DNA of 46,940 bases from Chloroflexota bacterium (lineage in GTDB: Bacteria > Chloroflexota > Limnocylindria > Limnocylindrales > CSP1-4). Position numbers and translations under genes: made by a program. The stretch's first letter is position 1, and each line of letters starts with the position of its first letter. Location of the stretch: contig JANXWH010000140.1 of NCBI GenBank assembly GCA_025351245.1, positions 1-46,940 of the forward strand, in the 5' to 3' direction. This document shows positions 40,460 through 46,940 of the stretch, one piece after another. Below the pieces are notes generated by a model. That model searched no databases and had not been told where the DNA came from. It saw only the letters and a program-made list of their open reading frames with translations.

Positions 40460-40465
40460 TATGAT
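40460..40465 (+). promoter_or_regulatory. -10 box of the 40473 gene
   Basis: TATGAT followed by 7 bases and then the ATG at 40473. This favours that ATG over one at 40461, which lies inside the box. Confidence 0.5.
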
Positions 40466-40472
40466 CGGCCGC

Positions 40473-40769
40473 ATGCTCCTCACGCCCTGGCTCCTGGCGG
40501 TCACGTTCGCGCTCGTCGCGGTCGCCGCGATCCCGACCCGGCGACTCTTCCTGGCGGGGGTCGGGCGTGGCACGCTTACGACCTATCTCCTCGCGCTCGT
40601 CGCGCTGGGGCTCCTGGCCGCGTCCGGTCGCGGCCCCGACCGGCTCCTCATCCCATGCTTCGTGGCGGCATTCGCCGCGCCGCTCGTCGCATCGCCCGCC
40701 GTGATCCGGCGCGCGCTGCGTCGCGGAGGCGGCGCCGAGCGGGACGGGCCGCCGCGAGACGCCCGGTGA
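40473..40769 (+). CDS. Small membrane protein, unknown function
   Basis: A 98-residue protein with three hydrophobic segments (about 5-18, 28-48 and 55-74) and a charged C-terminal tail. No family is recognised. Its stop overlaps the GTG of the peptidase gene (GTGA), so the two are coupled. The start was chosen by the -10 spacing. Confidence 0.6.
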   Translation: MLLTPWLLAVTFALVAVAAIPTRRLFLAGVGRGTLTTYLLALVALGLLAASGRGPDRLLIPCFVAAFAAPLVASPAVIRRALRRGGGAERDGPPRDAR

Positions 40770-41584
40770 ACCGCCCGGGTCGGGTCGCCCTCCACGGCGG
40801 CGGTGAGTTCCGCCCCGGCGACGAGCCCTTCCTGCGGGTGATCCTGGAGGCAGCGGCCTCCGTGGCCCGCGCGCGCGCCGCATCCGCGGGGGCGCCGCCA
40901 CCGGGGGCGCGCGGCCGGCACGACGACGATCCCGCGACCGTCCGCGTGGTCCTCCTGCCGACGGCCGCCGCCGGCGAGCGGCCGGAGATGGCTGTGGCGT
41001 TCGGGTCGGCGGCGCTTCGTCGCGTGGCGGCGGAAGCCGGGATCGCCGTGGACATCGCGGCGGCCATGGTCGTTGACGCGTCGTCGGCCGCCGCACTGCG
41101 GGAGGCCAACCGCCTTGCCGGTGCGGACCTGGTCTACCTGCCCGGGGGCGACCCGGGCCGGCTCGCGGCGATCCTCCCGGAAAGCGCCGCCTGGCGCGCG
41201 GTGCTCGCGGCCCACGCGCGCGGGGCCGTGGTCGCCGGGGCGAGCGCGGGAGCAATGATCCTCGCCGCGTGGACCTGGACGGCGACCGGCGGCGCGGCGG
41301 GTCTCGGGCTCGTGCCCGGGATCGTGGTCGTGCCCCACGCAGAGCGGGTCGCCGGGCATGGCTGGGCCGGGACCTTCGCGCGGCGCGTGCCGCCCGGGCT
41401 TGGGCCGTTCGGCGCGCTGGGCCTCGATGAGCGGACCGGGATCGTTTCCGAGCCGGCCGAGGGCCGGGACTGGCCGCAGGTGACGTGGCGCGTCGTGGGG
41501 CCGGGCCTGGTCCACTGGACGCCTGCCGGCGAAGGAACCATCCACGGCTTCCGGGACGGCGACACCCTCTCGCTGGGCGGCTGA
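40766..41584 (+). CDS. Peptidase S51/cyanophycinase-like protein
   Basis: A 272-residue protein of the class I glutamine amidotransferase-like S51 family, which includes cyanophycinase and dipeptidase E. It shows VALHGGGEFRPGDE near the N-terminus, LVYLPGGDPGRL near 125, the nucleophile elbow VVAGASAGAMILA with Ser near 159, and VVPHAERV with the likely active-site His. Cyanophycinases are exported or cytosolic; no signal peptide is seen here. It starts with GTG overlapping the upstream stop. The peptide substrate is unknown. Confidence 0.85.
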   Translation: MNRPGRVALHGGGEFRPGDEPFLRVILEAAASVARARAASAGAPPPGARGRHDDDPATVRVVLLPTAAAGERPEMAVAFGSAALRRVAAEAGIAVDIAAAMVVDASSAAALREANRLAGADLVYLPGGDPGRLAAILPESAAWRAVLAAHARGAVVAGASAGAMILAAWTWTATGGAAGLGLVPGIVVVPHAERVAGHGWAGTFARRVPPGLGPFGALGLDERTGIVSEPAEGRDWPQVTWRVVGPGLVHWTPAGEGTIHGFRDGDTLSLGG

Positions 41585-41629
41585 TGGTGCGCGGCAGATG
41601 CTTCGGTGTCTCGTAGATCGTTCGGCCTG

Positions 41630-41659
41630 TTGACAATACTCAATGTGGGCACGTAATAT
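41630..41659 (+). promoter_or_regulatory. Promoter of the marR-ABC operon, with MarR-like operator
   Basis: TTGACA (41630-41635) and TAATAT (41654-41659) are 18 bases apart. The predicted start is at the GTG of the regulator. The -35 lies in a partial palindrome, TTGACAATACTCAA, which suits autoregulation by a MarR dimer. Confidence 0.75.
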
Positions 41660-41665
41660 CTCGCG

Positions 41666-42124
41666 GTGACCCACGCCCCCGCTCCGTCCGATCTTGTTGC
41701 CACGGTCGTCATCGACATGGCGCGCGCCTTCCACGCCCCGGGGCCGGGCCTCCCCGGCTGGATGGAGCAGGACCTTACGCTCGCGCAGGTCCGAACCCTC
41801 TTTCTCATCGCACACGACGCCCCGCTCTCGATGGGCCGGATCGCCGAGATCCTCCGCGTATCCGTGGCCTCCGCATCGGGCATCGTCGAGCGCCTGGAGC
41901 GACACGGCCTGGTCGTGCGCGAGCACCGCACGGACGATCGGCGAGTCGTGGAGTGCGTCCCCTCGGATGCCGGCCGCCGCCTCATCGACGAGATGTCGGG
42001 CCGCCGCCTCGAGATGGCGCGACGGGCACTGGCCGTGCTGGCGCCCGACGAGCTCGCGGAGTTCCATCGGCTGATCTGCCTGATCGCGGACCGGTCGGCC
42101 GGGGAGGCCGGGGAGCACCAATGA
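41666..42124 (+). CDS. MarR-family transcriptional regulator
   Basis: A 152-residue winged-helix regulator. It has LAQVRTLFLIAHDAPLSMGRIAEILRVSVASASGIVERLERHGLVVREH, the full MarR helix-turn-helix, then RRVVECVPSDAG for the wing, and C-terminal dimer helices. The GTG start is 6 bases after the -10 box, so the mRNA is leaderless. It is coupled to the ABC exporter genes and probably controls them; the ligand is likely a substrate of that exporter. Confidence 0.92.
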   Translation: MTHAPAPSDLVATVVIDMARAFHAPGPGLPGWMEQDLTLAQVRTLFLIAHDAPLSMGRIAEILRVSVASASGIVERLERHGLVVREHRTDDRRVVECVPSDAGRRLIDEMSGRRLEMARRALAVLAPDELAEFHRLICLIADRSAGEAGEHQ

Positions 42125-43914
42125 GCGTGGTCGCCGCGCCGGTGCGCGTCGCCGCGCCGGCCGGGACGGGCGACCGCCATCGGATGACCCGGCTGCTGAC
42201 CCGTTTCCTGCGTCCGTACCGGCGGGCGCTCGTCTTCGTGATCTTCCTGCTGCTGGTCCAGGCAATCGCGAACCTGTACCTGCCGGACCTGAACGCGGAC
42301 ATCATCAACAACGGTGTCCTCAAGGGCGACACCGGGTACATCATCTCGACGGGAGCGTTCATGCTGGCGGTGACGCTGCTGCTCGCGATCGCCTCCATCG
42401 TGTCGGTCTACTGGGGCTCAAAGACGGCGATGGCATTCGGGCGCGACGTCCGGAGCGCGATCTTCGGGAAGGTGCAGGACTTCTCGCAGACCGAGGTGAA
42501 CCTGTTCGGGACGCCGTCCCTGATCACCCGCAACACGAACGACGTGCAGCAGGTGCAGCAGGTCGTGGCGATGGCCCTGAACATGATGATCTCGGCCCCG
42601 ATGATGGCCATCGGCGGCATCATCATGGCCCTCCGCCAGGACGTCCCGCTCTCCGGCCTCATCGTCATCATCGTCCCGATCATGGGCCTGGTCATCGGGC
42701 TCCTGATGGTCCGGGTGGTGCCGCTCTTCATGGCCATGCAGATCAAGATCGACCGGATCAACCAGGTCGTGCGCGAGACGCTCAGCGGCATCCGGGTGAT
42801 CCGGGCCTTCGTCCGCACGGAGCACGAGGAGCAGCGCTTCGACGCCGCCAACCGGGACCTGACCCGGACCGCCCTCAGCGTCAACCGGATCTTCGCCGTG
42901 ATGATCCCGACGCTGATGGGGATCTTCAACCTGTCGGCGGTCGCGATCATGTGGTTCGGCAGCATTCGCGTCGACAGCGGCGCGATGCAGATCGGCAACC
43001 TGACGGCCTTCCTCATGTACATCATGCAGATCCTCATGTCCGTGATGATGGCCACGATCATGTTCGTGATGGTCCCCCGCGCGGCCGTCTCCGCCGGGCG
43101 GATCCAGGAGGTCCTGGAGACCCAGCCATCCGTCGAGGATCCGGCCGTCCCGGCGGCCCCCAGCGCGGCCCACGGGTTCGTGGAGTTCCGGGACGTGGAG
43201 TTCCGCTACCCCGGTGCGGAGCATCCGGTCCTGCGGGGCATCTCGTTCTCCGCCGGCCCCGGCGAGACGACAGCGATCGTGGGGAGCACCGGGAGCGGCA
43301 AGTCGACGCTGATCAACCTGGTCCCGCGCTTCTACGACGTCACCTCGGGCAGTGTCCTGGTGGACGGGGTGGACGTCCGCGAGATGCGCCAGGAAGACCT
43401 CTGGCGGAAGGTCGGCGTCGTCCCCCAGCAGGCGTTCCTCTTCAACGGGACGGTCGCGAGCAACGTGCGCTACGGCGATCCCGACGCGACCGACGACGAG
43501 ATCCTGCACACGCTCGAGGTGGCCCAGGGGCGCGAGTTCGTCATGGAGATGCCGGACGGACTGGCGGCTCCCATCACCCAGGGCGGCTCCAACGTCTCGG
43601 GCGGCCAGCGCCAGCGCCTCGCGATCGCGCGGGCCCTCGCCAAGCGGCCCGAGGTCTACATCTTCGACGACAGCTTCTCGGCGCTCGACTTCAAGACCGA
43701 TTCGATGCTCCGGGCGGCGCTCCGGCAGGAGCTCGACTCGGCGACGGTGATCATCGTGGCCCAGCGCGTGGGGACGATCATGACCGCCGACCGAATCGTG
43801 GTCATGGACGACGGGATGGTCGTGGGGATCGGCACCCACGCGGAGCTCATGGAAACGTGCCCCACCTACCGCGAGATCGTCTTCTCGCAGCTGAGCGAGG
43901 CGGAGGTCGCATGA
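42121..43914 (+). CDS. Heterodimeric ABC exporter, degenerate-site half
   Basis: A 597-residue half-transporter with six membrane helices (about 35-320) and one nucleotide-binding domain. Walker A is GSTGSGKST, the Q-loop is in VPQQAF, and the signature is NVSGGQRQR. Walker B ends DD (VYIFDDSFSALD), so the catalytic Glu is Asp. The switch His is Gln (IIVAQRVGT). This is the usual pattern for the non-hydrolytic half of exporters such as TM287/288 and BmrCD. The partner gene overlaps by ATGA. Confidence 0.95.
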   Translation: MSVVAAPVRVAAPAGTGDRHRMTRLLTRFLRPYRRALVFVIFLLLVQAIANLYLPDLNADIINNGVLKGDTGYIISTGAFMLAVTLLLAIASIVSVYWGSKTAMAFGRDVRSAIFGKVQDFSQTEVNLFGTPSLITRNTNDVQQVQQVVAMALNMMISAPMMAIGGIIMALRQDVPLSGLIVIIVPIMGLVIGLLMVRVVPLFMAMQIKIDRINQVVRETLSGIRVIRAFVRTEHEEQRFDAANRDLTRTALSVNRIFAVMIPTLMGIFNLSAVAIMWFGSIRVDSGAMQIGNLTAFLMYIMQILMSVMMATIMFVMVPRAAVSAGRIQEVLETQPSVEDPAVPAAPSAAHGFVEFRDVEFRYPGAEHPVLRGISFSAGPGETTAIVGSTGSGKSTLINLVPRFYDVTSGSVLVDGVDVREMRQEDLWRKVGVVPQQAFLFNGTVASNVRYGDPDATDDEILHTLEVAQGREFVMEMPDGLAAPITQGGSNVSGGQRQRLAIARALAKRPEVYIFDDSFSALDFKTDSMLRAALRQELDSATVIIVAQRVGTIMTADRIVVMDDGMVVGIGTHAELMETCPTYREIVFSQLSEAEVA

Positions 43915-45926
43915 GCCAGCGGGCGGGCACGGGCGGGCACTCGGGCACCGGCGCGCCGGCCGGCGCGGACGGACGGCCGCGACCGCCCATGCGACCCGGC
44001 GGCTTCGGGGGCGGCCCGCATGGCATGGGCGGGATGATGCCGGCCGAGAAGTCCAGGGACTTCCGCGGCTCCTTCCGACGCCTGCTTGGCGAGCTCCGCC
44101 CGGAACGTCGCCAGATCGTCCTCGTGATGCTCCTCGCGATCGTCAGCGTGACCTTCGCCGTGGTCGGGCCGAAGATCCTTGGGAATGCCACGAACATCCT
44201 GTTCGAGGGTGTCGTGGGCAAGCAGCTCCCTGCCGGCATCAGCGCGGACCAGGCGGTCGCGGCGCTCCGGGCGCAGGGCCAGGACCGGATGGCGGACATG
44301 CTGGCGAGCATGCACGTGACGCCCGGGGTGGGCGTCGACTTCGGCGCGCTGGGGAGCATCCTCCTCGTGCTGATCGGGGTCTACCTGGTGAGCTCCGTCT
44401 TCAGCTGGGCGCAGGCGTACATCATGGCCGGCGCCACCCAGCGGACGGTCTACCGAATGCGCCGGCAGGTTGATCAGAAGCTCGCGCGCCTGCCGCTCCA
44501 CTACTTCGACAGCCACCCGCGGGGCGACATCCTGAGCCGCGTGACGAACGACATCGACAACATCTCGCAGACGCTCCAGCAGAGCCTGACCCAACTCATC
44601 ACGTCGCTTTTCACGATCATCGGCGTGCTCATCATGATGTTCTGGATCAGCCCGCTCCTGGCCGTCATCGCGCTGCTGACGATCCCGCTCTCGATCGTCG
44701 TGACGCTGCTGATCGCGCGTCGTTCGCAGAAGCAGTTCGCCGCCCAGTGGCAGTCGACCGGTGCCCTCAACGGACACGTCGAGGAGATGCACACCGGGCA
44801 CAACATCGTCAAGGTCTTCGGCCACCGGGATGAGGCGCTGGAGACGTTCGACCGCGAGAACCATCGGCTCTTCCAGGCCAGCTACAAGGCGCAGTTCATC
44901 TCCGGGATCATCCAGCCCTCGATGAACTTCATCGCCAACCTGAACTACGTGGCGATCTGCGTGATCGGCGGCGTCCGCGTGGCCAACGGCCAGATGTCGC
45001 TCGGCGACGTCCAGGCCTTCATCCAGTACACCCGCCAGTTCACGATGCCCATCGTGCAGGCGGCCAGCATCATGAACGTGCTGCAGTCGGCGGTCGCGTC
45101 GGCCGAGCGCGTCTTCGAGCTGCTGGATGAGGCGGAGGAGGCGCCCGACACCACCACCCCTCAGCGCCTTCGCTACGCCGTTGGCCGCGTGGTGCTGGAC
45201 AACGTCTCGTTCCGCTACGAGCCCGAGACGCCGCTCATCGAGGACCTGGACCTGGTCGTCGCTCCGGGCCAGACGGTCGCGATCGTGGGCCCGACCGGCG
45301 CCGGCAAGACGACGCTCGTGAACCTGCTCATGCGCTTCTACGAGATCGACGGCGGCCGGATCACGGTGGATGGGATCGACACCCGCGAGATGACCCGCGA
45401 CGATCTCCGACGGACGTTCGGGATGGTCCTCCAGGACGCCTGGCTGTTCAAGGGCACGATCCGCGAGAACATTGCCTACGGCAGGGACGACGCCACCGAG
45501 GAGGCGATCCTCGACGCGGCCCGGGCGGCCCACGTTGACCATTTCGTGCGAACGCTTGCCGCCGGCTACGACACGATCCTCGACGACGACGCCTCGAACG
45601 TCTCGCAGGGCGAGCGGCAGCTCCTCACGATCGCCCGCGCCTTCGTGGTCGATCCGCCGATCCTGATCCTCGACGAGGCCACGAGCTCCGTCGACACGCG
45701 AACCGAGGTCCTGATCCAGCGCGCGATGGCGAAGCTCATGAAGGGCCGGACGAGCTTTGTGATCGCCCATCGCCTCTCTACGATCCGCGACGCCGACACC
45801 ATCCTCGTCATGAACCACGGCCGGATCATCGAACAGGGTACGCACGGGGAGCTGCTGGCACGAAACGGCTTCTACGCCGATCTCTACAACAGCCAGTTCG
45901 TCGAGGCGCTCGACACGGCGATCTGA
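43911..45926 (+). CDS. Heterodimeric ABC exporter, hydrolytic half
   Basis: A 671-residue half-transporter with a Gly/Pro/Met-rich N-terminal extension of about 50 residues, six membrane helices and a nucleotide-binding domain. Helices 1 and 2 are separated by an insert of about 45 residues (near 100-145). Walker A is GPTGAGKTT, Walker B is ILILDEATSSVD with the catalytic Glu, and the switch His is in VIAHRLST. The signature is NVSQGERQL rather than LSGGQ, so the intact ATP site is completed by the partner's SGGQ. Drug or lipid export is likely. Confidence 0.95.
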   Translation: MSQRAGTGGHSGTGAPAGADGRPRPPMRPGGFGGGPHGMGGMMPAEKSRDFRGSFRRLLGELRPERRQIVLVMLLAIVSVTFAVVGPKILGNATNILFEGVVGKQLPAGISADQAVAALRAQGQDRMADMLASMHVTPGVGVDFGALGSILLVLIGVYLVSSVFSWAQAYIMAGATQRTVYRMRRQVDQKLARLPLHYFDSHPRGDILSRVTNDIDNISQTLQQSLTQLITSLFTIIGVLIMMFWISPLLAVIALLTIPLSIVVTLLIARRSQKQFAAQWQSTGALNGHVEEMHTGHNIVKVFGHRDEALETFDRENHRLFQASYKAQFISGIIQPSMNFIANLNYVAICVIGGVRVANGQMSLGDVQAFIQYTRQFTMPIVQAASIMNVLQSAVASAERVFELLDEAEEAPDTTTPQRLRYAVGRVVLDNVSFRYEPETPLIEDLDLVVAPGQTVAIVGPTGAGKTTLVNLLMRFYEIDGGRITVDGIDTREMTRDDLRRTFGMVLQDAWLFKGTIRENIAYGRDDATEEAILDAARAAHVDHFVRTLAAGYDTILDDDASNVSQGERQLLTIARAFVVDPPILILDEATSSVDTRTEVLIQRAMAKLMKGRTSFVIAHRLSTIRDADTILVMNHGRIIEQGTHGELLARNGFYADLYNSQFVEALDTAI

Positions 45927-46009
45927 CGGCCGGCCGGGCGGGCGGCGTCGCGCGGTCGGCCGTCGGCGGCGGGCGCGGTCCCGCGGGTCGTGCGGTCCCG
46001 GCGGCGCGC

Positions 46010-46015
46010 TATCGT
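46010..46015 (+). promoter_or_regulatory. -10 box of the 46023 hydrolase
   Basis: TATCGT followed by 7 bases and then the ATG at 46023, in line with the leaderless pattern. Confidence 0.45.
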
Positions 46016-46022
46016 GCCGGCC

Positions 46023-46655
46023 ATGGAACCGGACCCGGACGCCCCGATCCTCGTGCTCGGCCACGGGGCGTCCGGGTCGGCTGCCACCATGGCGCCGTAC
46101 GTCGCCGCCCTCCGGGCGCGGGGAATCGACGCTCGCGCAATCGACCTCCCGAAGGGACGCGCGGAGCGCGCCGTCCCGCGGTTCGCGGCGCTGCTGGCGG
46201 GCGGCCTCGCGGCTGACGAGCAACGCCTCACGGCTGGGCTGCGGCTCGCCGTCGGCGGGCATTCCTTCGGCGGGCGCGTCGCGAGCCTGGCCGCCGCCGA
46301 TGCGTGCGAGGCGGGGCGGCCGCCGCTTGCGCTCGTCCTGCTCTCCTACCCGCTGCACCCACCCGGGCGCCCGGACGAGTGGGACGCGCGGACCGCGCAT
46401 TGGCCGCGCCTCACCTGCCCGGTGATCCTGCTTTCCGGGACCTCGGACCCGTTCGCGCGGCCGGCGCTGCTCCAGCGGGCCGTCGCGGAACGGCTCCCAA
46501 GTGCGGAGCTCGTTGCGTATCCGCGCCTGGGTCATGGGCTGGCCGGCGTGCTCGACGACGTCCTGGACCGTGTCGCGGCATTCTTGCTCCGCGCCGCTGT
46601 GAACTCGCGATCGACGAACGTGTCCGCATCGGGGAGGCCGTGTGGCGCGTCGTGA
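46023..46655 (+). CDS. Alpha/beta hydrolase of the KANL3/Tex30 type
   Basis: A 210-residue minimal alpha/beta hydrolase. It opens PILVLGHGASGSAATMAPY, has the nucleophile elbow VGGHSFGGRVASLAA near 78-92, and LVLLSYPLHPPGRP, the signature of the KANL3/Tex30 group. VILLSGTSDPFA gives the Asp, and YPRLGHGLAG the His. Family members are mostly uncharacterised. It starts with its own -10 box, 96 bases after the exporter. Confidence 0.82.
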   Translation: MEPDPDAPILVLGHGASGSAATMAPYVAALRARGIDARAIDLPKGRAERAVPRFAALLAGGLAADEQRLTAGLRLAVGGHSFGGRVASLAAADACEAGRPPLALVLLSYPLHPPGRPDEWDARTAHWPRLTCPVILLSGTSDPFARPALLQRAVAERLPSAELVAYPRLGHGLAGVLDDVLDRVAAFLLRAAVNSRSTNVSASGRPCGAS

Positions 46656-46727
46656 CGCCACAGGTCTGACCGCGTTCGTGCGCGGTTCTTGACCGAATCC
46701 CCACGCTCTGCGATCTGGCGCGACCGG

Positions 46728-46940
46728 CTATGGCGTTGCGACGCCGGTCTCGATGAACTGGCCGGTGTAGTAGTCGAGGATGACGTAGCAGGTCGAGATC
46801 TGACCTGTGGAAGTAACGCGCCAGACCCAGTGATCGGGCGGCGGCTGAGAGATCTTGGCGTTCCGGTCGGGATCGAACTGCTGGAACGGGCCAGCCTCTG
46901 CCTGGACGATCCCGTTCGTGCCGACGTCGAGCGCGAACCG
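46728..46940 (-). CDS. 3' end of an unidentified gene
   Basis: The last 70 codons of a gene that runs off the window. It ends WRVTSTGQISTCYVILDYYT then GQFIETGVATP and a TAG stop. The sequence is rich in Gln, Thr and Tyr, less GC-biased than its neighbours, and lacks hydrophobic stretches. The last part recalls the strand pairs of PepSY-like or pilin-like extracellular domains, but I cannot assign a family. Confidence 0.55.
   Translation of the reverse strand, partial: RFALDVGTNGIVQAEAGPFQQFDPDRNAKISQPPPDHWVWRVTSTGQISTCYVILDYYTGQFIETGVATP

Noticed and set aside
43866-46661. 931-codon open frame on the minus strand
   Set aside because: It is antisense to the two ABC exporter genes. Its sequence is Arg/Asp/His-rich with no domain, the usual mirror of high-GC coding DNA.

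Overview
This is a gene-dense window of very high GC content. The gene families, the A2-type haem-copper oxidase cluster with ctaG, and the promoter style suggest a Chloroflexota-like bacterium, perhaps of the Limnocylindria/Ellin6529 kind. That placement is inference, because no rRNA or other marker is present. Many isolated genes have a TANNNT-like -10 box 6-7 bases before the start codon and no room for a ribosome binding site, so leaderless mRNAs look common. Genes inside operons usually overlap by 4 bases (ATGA or GTGA).

Layout. 1-10.1 kb: a DMT exporter, a lipase-like hydrolase, proline dehydrogenase, an S9 peptidase with AT-hook-like motifs, a PIG-L deacetylase, a DinB-like protein, ProC, a zinc-ribbon methyltransferase, a BtuF-like protein and a 7Fe ferredoxin. 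10.2-12.5 kb: a multicopper-oxidase remnant, small ORFs, a YHS protein, a DksA-like protein and threonine dehydratase. 12.5-21.1 kb: divergent ctaG and coxB-coxA-coxC, two membrane proteins (one fused to a cupredoxin domain), a TlpA-like lipoprotein and an ABC exporter pair. 21.1-22.1 kb: noncoding repeats and an initiator tRNA with its own promoter and terminator.

22.1-34.5 kb is the most interesting part. A plus-strand operon encodes cytidine deaminase, purine nucleoside phosphorylase, a divergent S-adenosylhomocysteinase-like enzyme and pyrimidine-nucleoside phosphorylase. After a short region of repeats and gene remnants comes a minus-strand bacterial microcompartment (BMC) operon: a SorC/DeoR-type regulator, an RpiB-like isomerase, deoxyribose-phosphate aldolase, BMC-T, BMC-H, BMC-P, an acylating aldehyde dehydrogenase, a second BMC-T and two more BMC-P proteins. 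All three enzymes carry N-terminal encapsulation-peptide-like helices. The likely route is nucleosides to (deoxy)ribose-1-phosphate, then via a phosphopentomutase not in this window to deoxyribose-5-phosphate, then inside the shell to acetaldehyde plus glyceraldehyde-3-phosphate, and acetaldehyde to acetyl-CoA. This matches my recollection of the locus type called SPU (sugar-phosphate utilisation) in the BMC catalogue.

34.5-46.9 kb: two MFS transporters that share a near-identical MerR-type operator with the MerR gene between them, a decayed stretch with an ankyrin remnant and repeats, a frameshifted membrane-protein gene, a lipase-like hydrolase, an S51-type peptidase, a leaderless MarR regulator with a heterodimeric ABC exporter, a small hydrolase, and the 3' end of an unidentified gene.
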